DNA of 64,000 nucleotides from Alopecurus myosuroides (taxonomy: Eukaryota > Streptophyta > Magnoliopsida > Poales > Poaceae), in contig JAPCYS010003698.1 of assembly GCA_028641055.1 (NCBI GenBank), positions 1 to 64,000 on the forward strand, read 5' to 3'. Under the pieces are notes generated by a model, which saw only the letters and a list, made by a program, of their open reading frames with translations, ran no database searches and had not been told where the DNA came from. Every line of letters begins with the position of its first letter. The stretch's first letter is position 1. This document shows positions 36,607-49,357 of the stretch, piece after piece. A program made the position numbers and the translations under genes.

Positions 36607-36872
36607 AATGCTGTGATTCTGCGTCACGACTCATGAAACATGCACATCTTCCTACTGATAGGCAGAGAGGCCACCAGCTGGGTGTAAGCCGAGGAGCAGA
36701 ATTCAGCACAAGCTGGCCACAAACTGGCAGAAAGCCAACAGCGGAAACGTTGAATTCACTATCTTCAAGGTAGAAATTCACTTGTTTCATCAGTGTACTT
36801 ACATTGACTGGCAATTATACCGGACTCTTCAAGGTAGAAATTCACTTGTTTCATTAGTGTCTCCGGTTGTTA

Positions 36873-38274
36873 GGGCATATCCAGTCGTTGCGCCCCCCCA
36901 GGGCCCAAAACGCCGCCGTTTTGGGGCCGCTGCGGCGACAAACGGCGCTATTCTGGAACCTGGGGGGGCAGTCTTCCCAGTCGCTCCCGAGCCCAAATTT
37001 CGGCCCCAAACGCAAAAACTAGGCGAATTTTTATTGATTTAGCGAAGTGCGTACATATTCGACGGAAATTTAAACTAAAACATCGACGAAAATTTTATTG
37101 ATCTATGCGACGACTACCCTAGGCATCGTCGTCTTCATCGGCGTCCTCCTCGCGGGCCCCCTTTGCCACCAGCTGGTTGGAGGGACCAGCTTCGCCCTCC
37201 CTCGCCGCGGCGAGCCAGCGTTGCTCCGCCCGTTCCGCTCGGCCTTGCACCCGAAGCCAGTGCAGTTGCGCCTTCTCGGAGGGCGGACGGTTGCGCCGCT
37301 CGCTCTGCAGCGCCACCTGCCGCCGGTCAGCCTCGTACAGCACGATGATGGCCTGCTGCTCGGCCGATGCAGCGTTCTCGGCCAGCTGCCGGCGCACCTC
37401 TCGCGTCGCCTCTTCCCTCTGGTGCGTCTCCAGAGAGGCCCGAATGGCGGCAGCCTCCGCCGCCTGCTCGACGACGACGCGGACCTGGCGGTATGCGCCC
37501 TCGTTCTGCGCGGTCTCGAAGGAGTACATCCCGGCGTGCTGCTCCGGCCATATGGGCTGCCTCCTCCGCTCCCTCCTCCAGCGACGGGCAGCCCGCCGGG
37601 CAGCCTGCGTCGCTTCCTGCTCGGGTGGCACCTCATTCTGGAGAGGCGGCTGCTCGGGCGCCGCCGCTCCGTGCGCTACTTGCTGCTCCGGCGCCACTTG
37701 CTGCGCTGGCTGCAGCTCGTCGTCGTCGCTCTCGGGCCACGCGTCCCAGAGACGGTCCATCGTTACGGCGAGGAGGAGGAGGCGAGAATGGGGAAGAACG
37801 GCGAGGAGGAGGAGGCAAGAATGGAGAAGAACGGCGAGGAGGAGGAGGCGAGAATGGGCGGACGGAGAGGGGCGGGCACCCTTTTTATAGCCTGGCGGGC
37901 CAGTCGCCGCGCCGCGCGTGTCACCGCTGCCGCCCCGCCATTAATCCGGCAGCCTTTGACTGGGGCGCATGCACTGGCCGGCCGCCACGCCATTACTCCG
38001 GCAGCCTTTGACGGCGCGGGCGCCGAGAAGGTCACGGGCGGGGATTCTGTTCCCGCGTTTTCCAGGCGCGTCACTGACAGAGCTGGCACGCGCGCGCGGC
38101 CGCGCAGTTTCGCCCCCCAGGGTTCGGCCTGGGTGCCGCGGCGCGAAATAGCGCCAAAACGGCGCTATTTGGGCTTCTGGGGGGGCGAGTGGTGAAGAAA
38201 CGGCGCTATTCGTCGCTTCCGGCGCGAAAAAGGCCGCCTGGGGGGGGCTCTGGGGGGGACGACTGGAAATGCCC
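36873..38274 (-). mobile_element. PIF/Harbinger-type DNA transposon (copy 2)
   Basis: Same TIRs as copy 1 and TTA duplications at 36870-36872 and 38275-38277. It is shorter by 12 bp, mainly through a deletion in the 3' UTR side near 37005 and shorter G runs at the right end. Confidence 0.8.
37119..37760 (-). CDS. 213-codon Ala/Arg/Glu-rich protein (copy 2)
   Basis: Intact duplicate of the ORF at 18133-18774, with the same TATA box, 33-bp minisatellite and AATAAA signal. I count three amino-acid differences from copy 1 (Gln to His near residue 30, Pro to Gln near residue 41, Ala to Val near residue 143) and saw no synonymous change, which argues against strong purifying selection since the duplication. 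Function unknown. Confidence 0.6.
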   Translation of the reverse strand: MDRLWDAWPESDDDELQPAQQVAPEQQVAHGAAAPEQPPLQNEVPPEQEATQAARRAARRWRRERRRQPIWPEQHAGMYSFETAQNEGAYRQVRVVVEQAAEAAAIRASLETHQREEATREVRRQLAENAASAEQQAIIVLYEADRRQVALQSERRNRPPSEKAQLHWLRVQGRAERAEQRWLAAAREGEAGPSNQLVAKGAREEDADEDDDA

Positions 38275-38314
38275 TTAACATGATCTGTTCAGCAGATTTT
38301 TTATATTAAATGAC

Positions 38315-39722
38315 TGGAAGAAAGAAAGTTAAAGAGAGCGTTATGTCCCAAATTTCTCCACTACCAGTAAATAACATAGTCAAGCTCTTTAGGAAAAAAT
38401 ATTTGGAGGGATGATATGTCAAGTACCTGAATTTGAAAAAGAATGTTCTTATGTAAGGGACAACACTTGCCAGAAAATCAGAAATCTTAGAAAAATGAGA
38501 TGACCTGATTAAATTCAGCTTTGAATGCATCTCTGGAGTACATTTCATTTAGCGGCAGCTTAGCCAGAAATTTTAAAAGGCTATAGCGAAGCTATGACCC
38601 ATTTAGCGTTTCTCTTAAATCATGAAACTTTTGAAAAATTAAGCATACAATCAACCATCATGTATTATATATCACATATATTTGATATAAATATTTAGTA
38701 ACTATAAGTTGCATCAATGCATCATGTATACATTAAAATATGAAGAAATTACATGAATGGCTTTATGGAACTCAATTAGATCCATCCTACTATAGCGGTT
38801 TAGCGGTCGAAATGGTTTCAAATTTAGCGCTATAGCAGGATTTAGCGGGCTATTAGCGTTATTTTCAATGTAGCTTTAGCGGGAGGGCTCCAAAAAAGCT
38901 ATAGCGATGTGATAGTGGAGCTATAGCGGGCTATTTAAAACTATGCTCTGGACACGTTACTCCAGTTTCAATAGTATGGTGCAACAATGAAATTGCACTA
39001 TTTCAAGTTGTAGATATTGACATACAGGAAGTTAAAACAACAAAGTGTAATCAAGAACAGAATCAGAAAAAAAAAAATCTAGAACCTAAACTGCTCCATC
39101 ACTTACCACTGTGTTTTTCTTTTCAACTTCCTTCAGAACATAATCAGGATAGCCAGGAAGAGTAAAACCTAAGCATAAATCTTAAAGACAAGCACCACCA
39201 AAACATCAATCTTCTATTTTTTTTCTGTTGTTACTAGAGCAGGACTCCAGAAATATCTTGCGTTCAACAAGAAATTTGCAAATATTTAAGTATCTTTCCG
39301 AACTGGGCATCAAAAGGTAACATGTCATACAGATCATGCCCCTAGTAGAGCAAATTATTTTTGCTTTCAATAAATAAAAGGGTATAGAAAACAAGTACTG
39401 AGGTTGGAGAAGAGGAAATTAGAATGTATCTTGTGCAAGCAGGTTTTCATGCCTACTTGTCCAAGTAAAAGATTATAAAATGTGGGTGCCAAGGCAAATC
39501 GAGAAACCTTGCACCTTGCAAAGCTTTTGCCATGACTCCCCAACTAAGCAGAAATAATGAATGACTTTGAAGAATTTACTACCCTCAGAAGAAGCACTAC
39601 TAGGTGGCCAAGGCAGAGGAAACCAGACAAGAAGTGCTTGTATCAAGTTTCTAGCATCATCAGGTAAAACTGAATAAAGCTTTTCAGCTTCTAAAGTATC
39701 AGAACCATGTACAGAATCGGTC
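38315..39722 (-). pseudogene. UPL3/UPL4-like HECT ligase fragment (copy 2)
   Basis: Duplicate of 19330-20740 with the same exon remnants, the same internal frame break in the LVERKIFLES exon and the same hAT-like insertion (38539-38945, repeats at 38531-38538 and 38946-38953). The decay therefore pre-dates the 19-kb duplication. Confidence 0.7.
38539..38945. mobile_element. hAT-like MITE (copy 2)
   Basis: Duplicate of the element at 19558-19963 with the same CTCTGGAG/CTCTGGAC flanks. Confidence 0.5.
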
Positions 39723-40685
39723 CTGCACTAATTAAATTCAGAAGATGAACTAAGACATATCAGCAAGACAGTTGTTCATGCAACAAACCCTTTTTTTCTT
39801 TTTTCCTACCTTGTTATACTCAAAAGGCATAACAAGCATTTCTGTACAAATGTGCAATAAAAATATCCAAATATATATCCTACTTGTAAAGAAAATATTT
39901 ACCAACATCGCTAATACCCACATATGAAGAAAATATAAGAGAAACCAGTAGGTTATGTAAGTCAAATCAATCACGCAACTCGAAAGCAGTTCATTTTGTG
40001 CGTGAAGGATGAACAAGGTTAATTAGCTACCATTCATTTGGAACAGAGCTACCTCTTACATATACTTATTAGGTAGGGGATGCATAAAGAAATGAGTGCT
40101 GATCATTTTAAATAAAAGATCTTATCTAGTAGGATAGAAAATCTGTGAAACTAATCTGAATGTTATGATAACCAAAACCAAATGCAAAGATTCTATCGCC
40201 TTACATTCTCTAATCAAACATATAACGAAATATAACTTAACTTTTAATGGAGCTATTGAAGAAATAAAAGCTCAATGAGATGATCTCGAAGTCATGAGGC
40301 ACATATGTTGTGAGACTGTAAGTTCCCATAATTTATAGCCCAGAATTCAGTTTACATATACTCTTCATGGCCACTAGATGCTAAAAAAGAATTGCACTAA
40401 TATCAGCCACTTGGCATGTAGCACTAAATAAATTCACAATGACAAGATTAATAAATACATATCAGCATGCCAGCTGCAGAAACCATTATGATCTCATATC
40501 TTGGAGTTGGTCTAATATATTTATACAATGATGAGTATACCTTAATGAACAGGAACCATTTCACAAAACCAGTTATACTAAATAATGACATAATTTAATA
40601 TAAGATTATTGCCGCCTCCAAGCTGGTCCTCTTTCTTTTTTATGACAGCGGTCTCCCACGCTTGAGCAAATTCAACCATGCATTT

Positions 40686-42113
40686 TCAATGTGCCGCATT
40701 ACAGAGTCTCACCCTTTCTGCAAACACAGATTTGACAGTGTGATTCATAGGAGATCACATGATACAATATATAAAATTGTCAATTAGGTAGGCCTAAGCA
40801 TAATGAGTTGTTGAGTGTGCATAGTACTCGAAGTATGTCTGAGCACAAATATTATCATGAACTGAAAACAACAAATGTAACTTTCGATCTAGTTGAACAT
40901 TCAATATTTTGTTTTTTGCGCTGAAAAATGTAAAGAGTAGCTACTAAATCACAAAACAAATCCATATATAGATATATACCTTGCGGGTTGCAGAAACTCA
41001 TGTATGGAAACAAAGCATGGCATTGTTTTCTCTTCCATATCTTCTTGGAGCTGAGTGACTTGAGATTAATCTTGTAAATGCCAATGTCCACGGTCATGAA
41101 AATGATATCACTGTGCTCCACAGATCCAATCAGTCTAAGTTTTTCCTCGGGGTTTCGCATAGGGCGAAGTATCTTGAGATCAATGACCCTACGGCAAGTC
41201 CATGCCATGAGTCCGTTGGAACGGATGTGCCATGACCATAATTTGAGGGTTAGCCCGTGCACATGTGCAAACCCCAAACAGCCCTCCTCCATCGCGGTGA
41301 TGACAACGTCACCGGCGAGGCCAGCGTTGACCGACGGCGCATCAATCAGCGATAGACAAGTTGAGCCCAATTCATACTTGAGAATAGCTATGTTGTCCTC
41401 TCCGTCGATATCGTCATCACATAAATATGTAAGCATGAAGTAAAATGCATCTTGGATGAAGACAGGGGGCTTGTTGACAAGGAACGCATCCTCTATCTCA
41501 AGATCTAGAGCAGGCACGACTCGCTCCACTTACCGACTTCGGGCAGGGACACATTGGCGTATGCAACAGAACCACCGTCGCCGCTATAGAGGCCAACGTA
41601 TACCACCTGGAAGGGGCCGCCATGGCACTCACGGTGGTCGCAGCCGGTGACGTTGCAGAACACCGCGGCCCCAGCGCTGTCATAGTCCTCGGGGGCGTAC
41701 ATCAGCCGCCGCCGTCCTGTCATAGGGTCCCAGACGACGAGCGGCATGGGTATCACACCGGAGTTACAAAAGAGCACGCGGCCATGGCGGCAGTCCCAGG
41801 CCATGTAGTCCCTGTGCCAGCCCGTCCAGTCTTCGACGGCGGGAATGCGCAAGCCGAATTTAGCGGTGGCAACGAAGTGCGGGAGGTTGTTGTTTTCGGC
41901 CACCTTCTTGGGGCATAAATAAATGAAACCTAGCATTGGGGGAGCTCCATGGAGGTCCTGGTAGAGGCCGCGGAAGCGAGTGCTGGTGAGGACGCCGAGC
42001 CAGAGGTTGCTGGCGAGGGAGGCGCGCACTAGGGACGCGGGCTCGTCGGGCGGGAGGCGGAGGAAGATCTCCTCGAGAAGCTCGTCCGGAAGGAACGGTG
42101 GCGGCGGCGGCAT
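40686..42113 (-). pseudogene. F-box protein gene, frameshifted at a different site (copy 2)
   Basis: Same start, F-box and splice sites as the copy at 21706-23133. Here the G run at 41613-41616 has four bases and the frame continues through PFQVVYVGLYSGDGG. However, the run at 41513-41514 has two Gs where copy 1 has three, and the frame breaks after KWSESC. Each copy is thus broken once, at different homopolymers, and each is intact where the other is broken. Confidence 0.75.
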
Positions 42114-42703
42114 GGCCGGTGTAGGCTAGGGTTTCTTCGAGCTGTCTTGGTGGAGGAACGGTAGGGGAGGATGAGCACTCTATGGCCCGGATCTGGAGGC
42201 GGAGGCAGCGGCGGCGGCGGCGGCGGCCTCGGAGGAGATGGCTGGGGAAGGAACGGTGAGAGAGGCAGTGTGAATCGGACACGAGCCGGACATGGCCAAC
42301 AGGTCCAGACGGCCCAATCCAGTTCTTTCAGTCGCCTGTCTAATTTATATCTAAATTTTATTTCTGACCTTCCAAAAACTCTTTAATTGAATCTTAAAGA
42401 TTAGGAAACCAGAATCCATCATAGATACTTTTCTGAGCTCCCCAAAATTCTCAAATGGAAAAAGTTGAATTTACCACAATCTCTAAAATTTACAAGGTAG
42501 GAGACACAAATACTTTTCCTTTCGTATCGGTGAATAAGTATAGAAAACACAGAATATTTGTTTCCGTTATTTTTTTCTTCGATTCTTTAAGGATACGTCT
42601 TAGGAAAGACGCATCGGTTTCAAAAAAGGAGGGCCAAAGGTCAAATACGACGCGTCTGCCACAGGCGCAGAACGCAACCACTCACTCACACTCTACAAAG
42701 CGA

Positions 42704-42988
42704 CTACTCGCCAAACCTCCACTCATCCACCTGTCTAAGTCTACACCTGAACAAACCGGTTGAGATCCACAAGGCCGCTTCCGCCTCAATCATATTGAGC
42801 ACCTTCTCAACAGAGGGTTGATGCCCATCGAACACCACCCCATTACGGTGGCGCCACAAACACCAACATGTAAGGGTGACCGCCGTCCATAGATCCCTCT
42901 GGTCCACCCCTCCCACGACTCGGGCCGGAAGCCACTGCGCCGCAAAGTCATGCTGACTCGGAACCCACTCATCAAACCCCCATCTTCG
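42704..42988 (-). pseudogene. LINE fragment (copy 2)
   Basis: Duplicate of 23726-24010 with the same TCWCLWRHRNGVVFDG reading frame and no visible coding difference. Confidence 0.6.
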
Positions 42989-44355
42989 ATTCCATCCACG
43001 TATTTATTCGATCCACGGTTAACTCGCCAATCTAATCGCCCGCCATGTCACCTCCTCGCCCCGCCAATCATGGTCAACATCCGGAAAAGGTACACGATGG
43101 AGACACCATATTCTACGCACTCCAGACATCGCCGCGGGAGCTGACCTCTTGCCTGCGGGTCCATGGCGGAAATGTGTTCAAGACGAACGAGAACAAGATC
43201 CTCGTGTACCTGCCGTTGGCCGTGGTGGCCGCCGTGGCTGCCGGCTGGTACTTGCGTGACCTACCAAAAAAAACATTCTATATGTTCACCCATAATTTTT
43301 AACATTCTATATGTTCACCAAGTCGCTTGTGGACTTTTTACGTAACCTACCGAAAATAAAACAAAATTTGGTGCTAAAATAAATCTTTCGTCTGAGATTT
43401 TTTATCATTTTTTCACAAACCATAAAAAGTTATATTCTTGATGAAACGAATTTGCAAAGAACTAGAACATCCGATGAAGTTGTATCTGCAACTTCGAAAT
43501 TTGGTTCTAAATACCGGGTGCATATTGCATACGTTGCCAAAATAGATTTCTGTCAAACATGCATAGATGGAGTAACACCACATAATGGATACAGGGAAAA
43601 CAACACGTCTAAATAAAAATAAACATGTACAAAGGGAGTAACACATCAAAACGGAAATAATGCATCAAATCGAAAATAAATAATTCCTCGATAGCACCTC
43701 TTTTGATGCAACTGATGTATTCCAGAAAAACCGTTCTCCTCCATCCAGACCAATGCCCCGCACGGTCAAAATGAAGCTGCAAAGGGACCAGGCACCGACA
43801 AGTCATCCACGACCGCTCAAACACCCCTCGAGGCCAAATATGTTGAAACTGATTGGTGATTCAAAACGAATATCTACAGCCGGAGAACATGTCTTAGGTG
43901 TGTTTGGTTTGAGGGATGAGATTTAGGGGATGAGGGTATCCCCAACCACCTGGTTAGGGATAGCCCTTTTTCTGTTTGGTTGGAATGGTGAGTAGTGGTT
44001 AGGGATAACCAAATTTTTGTTTGGTTGTAGGGATGATAGTGGCTAAGTGGCTGTAATGACTCTCTTTGGTTGCGGTGGTGAGATTACCCTCTATGCATTG
44101 CATTTCAGCAACAAAATTTATTTCACAATTTTCAAAAGGAAATTTTACAAATACATAAACTCAAAATCCATATATGACCAACCTGCATATATATCATGTT
44201 GTTATGTACATGCATACACCATAACTAATGCCACACTACCGCTAGTCTTAAAAAACATTTCAGAACTAATCTCTATATGCAAACATGACAGAGCTAAAGC
44301 TTTAAAAAATATACGGTGCATGTACATGTTCAAAATGAATCAAGGAACATCCGCG

Positions 44356-44545
44356 GCTGCCACCGCTTTGTAAACTCACCGATCACGCTCGCATTCAGAA
44401 GAAAAAACATAAGGAAGTTGTTATCGAGCATCGTGCCACGGTAATCGGCCAACTTAATTTCTCTGAGACGAAGATGAAGAAACTCGATTGGGCCGTTCCT
44501 GCTCAAATGTCGCGAAATATTTTGTCTTGCTATTTTTTTCACTAC
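44356..44545 (-). pseudogene. FBD-like fragment (copy 2)
   Basis: Duplicate of 25381-25570, identical in the peptide LREIKLADYRGT. Confidence 0.45.
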
Positions 44546-44728
44546 AAGAGAAAATAATAATTCATTACGCACAATTGGTTCCAAAAATTACAGAGTGCAT
44601 CTTGGTAGACGACACCTAGTCAAAGCTAGACAAGTCTGATCACGTGTGTGACATCAAAGACTCGTAGACGTAACGCCAATTTGTAAATTTTATCACTAAA
44701 AATACCTTAACGTGCAAAACAAAGCCAC

Positions 44729-45063
44729 CACTAGTAGAAAAGGGGGCTCTAGTTCTGGGTTGAGTCCCCATTTTGGACTGGACTAATGGGGGCAGCGACA
44801 ACCGTTCGCCTGTCCATGAACACTTTGTTCCGGGTCTTAATACGGACCAGGACTAAACGGGTGGTTGCAACCGTTCGCCTGACGCAGACCTTTTAATCCC
44901 GGGTCATAATACAGCCCGGGACTAAAGACCCAAACCGTTTGCCTCGCGCGCGCTTACGAAGTTGTTCCGATCGATTTTGGATAAAACACAGAGAGTTGCT
45001 ACAGTGCACAGACGGATGCTCTCTTCTTTCTCTTGCTCTATACTCCTCTTCCCCGTCCCCCAC
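44729..45063. mobile_element. CACTA-like left terminus remnant (copy 2)
   Basis: Duplicate of 25754-26088, beginning CACTAGTAGAAAAGGGGGCT; again no right end before CACTA-2 begins. Confidence 0.3.
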
Positions 45064-46866
45064 CATCACTACAAGAAATATGTTGATACATGACCCTCAA
45101 TTTTTGTCACTAGAAGGTCACGTAGTTTCATTCATGACCCCTTTTTGACCAAAAATGGAAAGTCACATACCGAGCGTCTTATTTGATCGTCAATGACTAA
45201 TTGAATAGATTTGTCATAACCTCTATGACCCAATGAGAGGGGTCATAACCCTATGACCAATTGATTTAGTCATGTGATATTTTGCCATAGCCACGTCAAA
45301 TCCTACGTGGCCAATCCTATGTGGCAAAATTATGACCAACTGACTAGGTCATGGAAAAGATTCAGCCCAGTCCATGCTGCTCCTCTAAACGGGCCAAGCC
45401 CAATATTTTAGCCCATTTCATGATTCTTCTCTTTGCAATTTTTTTCAGCTTAACAGGCCATCTAATATTATTCCAGGCCCTTGGCGTTTTTAAGGTAGGC
45501 TTATTTCCTGGGCCTTGGCCTTTCTACAGTAGAATTAATTTTCTAGTTCTAGCCTTTTCTGGGTACATTTTTCGAAATACTATTTACGTTACTGCCAAAT
45601 AGAGTCCACTGTTAGTTGGGCTGAGGCCTTTTATCACAGCCCAATAATTTCATGAAAATGCTCGCATCATGGTCTTTATACTCTTAAGCCGACTTGCATC
45701 AAGCTAGATCAAATTCAAATCTCTATAAAAAAACTGAATTCAAACTTCACTTGAATTACAATAAATTTGAATTACATCACATATTTCAGGAATACAGATC
45801 GTTCACGCCATATTACAGGTTCAAAGAACAGACCCAAGTCACAATCAGCGGTTGTCAAGTCCCAGAAATCTCAACACATCACCATCAAGGTTCAGAAATC
45901 TCAACACGTATGGCTCGTCATAAGGAAATAGAGTCTTACGGGCGCAATATGGAACATCTGCTAGACCTCCCAGCCCATATCTGTTCGAGAATGAAGAGTA
46001 GACATCTCACTTTGTGTCGATGTCGTGATAGGAGTTTTAGTTGAAGAAGATCAAGTCCATGTCATCGTTGACACTTGTTGTTGAAGAATGCGCTCGCACC
46101 GCCGCATCCATCATTGCTTCAGCGGACATCAAAAATGTATCATGCAACCAAAATGGATACTGTGAGATAAAAGTTGAATGAACCAAGAACTTTAGAACAT
46201 ACACAATCCAGTGAAAGATAATACATCAAATATATCTTATTAATAAGATTACTATTGTGTTTCCGCACTACCAAAATTCAAGATAACACATGTGTAGAGA
46301 TCCAACACAACAAACTGGTCCCTAAAATTATTAATCTATAGTTAGGCAAACTGAGTTATGCCTTTACTTTATAGAATAGAATTTATACAGAGAATTAAGC
46401 AGATATATGTTCAATGAAAGAAATCACAAGGGTTGGAATATGTATGACGACAAGCAAAAACTCTATCCCAGGTTTGGAAAAAAATTGTGTTCGGAAAAAT
46501 AGGATTTGGAACACTAAGGATATTGCATCCAAATCACAATCAACACCATCGGTAGTATAGTAGCAGGACATCAATGGGGCACAAGTTATTCAACTATTAA
46601 GGTTTAGCAAAGCTAGCAGTAATCAAAGATAATAACATGACGAAGACATATCTAATCTACAGCAAGTAGCATCATTGTTGTTGCAGCACGGTATACCTAA
46701 TGCTGCAAATGCTGCAAAATGGGCAGGGCCGATGCTGTCCAGGAGACAAGTTACCACACTAGTTCCTTGAGGTCTGCATGAGCAAGAGCAAGATGGGGGT
46801 TAGTATGCATCAACGTGGGGGTTAGTAGGCCATGGGCTGCGGCGACGGGAACGCCTAGGCGGTGGT

Positions 46867-47816
46867 CTAGGTGGTGTTGGTGCTGTTGGCGTGGTGGTGG
46901 TGGTGGCCCCTGGTAGTGGCGGTCTTGTTCTCGTAGACGCGGATGGGTATGTTGTCAACGAGGAAGACGACCTGGCTGGGGTTCCAGAGCACGGCGTAGG
47001 TGTGGAAGTCGGCGGTGGGGTCGAACCAGAGGTCGATGCGCTGCTCCCGGTTGCCCACGCCGTCGATGTACAGGTTGGTCTGCACCAGGTACGGCTCGCC
47101 GGTGACCTTGCCCAGGAACTCGAAGTCGAACTCGTTGTGCCTGTCCCCGGCCGACGACAACTGCAGGCAACAGATACGTTAAATGAGGGATACTAGTTGG
47201 AAGCCAAGGTTGAACGAAGATGCAAATACTGTAGTACAGTAGTTGGTAAATTAGTTGGGGTAACTCTTTCGTTCAGGGTTAATTCGTTCTAAAAAGCGGC
47301 AGCTTTAATAAGGTTTGTATTGTTGCTGAATTTGTTCACGTGCTGCGTTCTTTGTAAAATGGGTCCTTGGCAGGTTCCCTGGACCTGACAATGAACCATG
47401 CCCCCATCGTAATCCTAGATGGTAATCAACATTGCAAGATGCATGTGGAGAAGATATGGTTTCCTGACGCAGAACGAATGAATTCACCCGAGCCTATCGA
47501 ACGAGAAAATGAAAATGGCAATGTGTAGTTCAGGGGGGGAGGAAAGCAGAGCCTGCACTCACTCGCATAGAAAGCGGTGACGACTCCGGCAGAGTCCCCA
47601 GGCACGAGCTTCAGATCAGCGGTGGCCTTGCCATAGAGAAACTTGTTCTTCGACGCGAATCTGCCGCCTGCGGAAGACAAATGCAGAAACGAAGTTAAAA
47701 TACTGAATGAGTGCAAGAACTCAGCATTTCCTGAACAAATGCAGTTGCTCTGTTGACTGAAACAAGGAGCAACGGGTCTGTGAAGGCTTCTTACCCGAGG
47801 AGCTGTCGAGGCGGAG
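46867..47816 (-). pseudogene. Captured XTH exons (copy 2)
   Basis: Duplicate of 27894-28848 inside the complete CACTA-2, with the same HNEFDFE motif, GC-type donor and His-rich aberrant C-terminus. A few bases are missing in the intron G run near 47535. No new frame break was seen in the exons. Confidence 0.8.
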
Positions 47817-47846
47817 CTTGAGGAGACAAAGGGAAAGGAGCAGTTA

Positions 47847-48145
47847 CCGGATCCGAAGTTCCTTGTGGTCTCCGAGGAAGGCGATGGCGATGAGGAGCCC
47901 CGTGAGGCCGGAGCCGTTGTCGGTGACGACGAGGAAGCCGATGAATACCGTGATGAACATGACGTGGTTGGCGAAGAGGAGGATGAAGGCGGCGATGAAG
48001 GTGGCCGCGAGGCGCCTCCAGACGCCCGACACGACGGAGAGCACCAAGCGGAGAAAGGGGCTGCGAGATCTCACTCACACTTGGGCCTCCTGGTGTTCCT
48101 CTTGGCCGCGTCCCCATCCGCCCCAGGCCCTGCGTTGCTGGCCAT
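47847..48145 (-). pseudogene. ALIS/CDC50-like first exon plus hydrophobic exon (copy 2)
   Basis: Duplicate of 28880-29177. The ALIS-like start MASNAGPGADGDAAKRNTRR is unchanged; the hydrophobic exon has one conservative change (Val to Ile). One G is missing upstream near 48181. Confidence 0.45.
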
Positions 48146-49357
48146 ACCCCGCCCAGTCGGCTTCTGCTGGGAGGCAGCGGGGTGAGCTTGCGCGCGATCA
48201 CGGGGCTCCCGGCTCTCCCTCGCTTTGCTTGCTTGGGTTTGAAGGAAGAAAAAGGGTGAATTGATTTCGACCCCTAGCTGGCTGGCTGGGGAAAGGAGAA
48301 GCCCCGCTACCCGAGGCACTGAAGAAGCACCAAACAAGAATTGGCGCACCGGCCATCGCTGCGGAGCAGGAACGTGCCACGGATCTGGCGCACCGGCTGC
48401 GGATCGATGAGATGCTAGGCGGCGGCGCCTCTCTCTCCGGTGAGGCTTAGGCTAGCGGAGGAGGAGAGGGAGGGATGCGCTAGAAGACGGCGGATCTGGT
48501 GCACTGGCCGCGGATCGATGGGATGCTACGAGGCTCGGCGAGATTCGATCGAGGGAGGAGGGGCGCAGGAGGCTCGACAAGATGGGATCAAGATGTGGAT
48601 CGGGACTGGGGGAGAGGGGATCTGGGGATCGGGGCTGGGGAGGAGAGGGGATCTGGGGCGCGCCTGCGAGAGCGGGGATCTGGGAGAGTTCATCAAGATT
48701 TGATCGGCGGGCTGTGGTCGATGGGCGGAGAGAGCAGAGAGGGGCGATGGGGTTTGGTGGGCGGCGGGCTGTGGTAGCGGCGGCGAAGGGTAGGAAGAGA
48801 GGGGAAAGTTAGGGTTGCCCGCTTCGGTTTCGTCTCCGCGCGCGTTTCAGAGTTTTTCCCTCCACGAATCCACGAAAAAATTCCACCACGCGCACTTCAC
48901 GCAATAGCCGCTGCAGCTGGGACCTGTGTGTTCTGAACCCCACCAAACAGTCCCAATTAATGTCAACTAGAAAATAAGAGAAGTTTCAATATGTGAAAAA
49001 TAACTCATTTTATCTATATTATATAACAACATCAGTACCTACAATTAATAATTGACATCTATTTTTGGTGGGAAATTAATAGTGCCACAAAATATGACAC
49101 AAAATTGTACAAAGTAAAATTAGCAATCTCGTACGAAGATTCATGGCTTTCGGGTGAAATGACGGATGTTTTGGCCACATCCATGGCATAGTTTGTTTAA
49201 ATGTGACCATATTCCACACAAAGATGCATATTTGTACAACTAACAATGTTTACGAAGAAAATTTTATTTTTCGTTGAATACAAATACCATTTTCCCTTTT
49301 CGGAGTATCAAAACTGGCCTTTTTTGTGAATCACATACACAAAATATGTTGCAAAAA

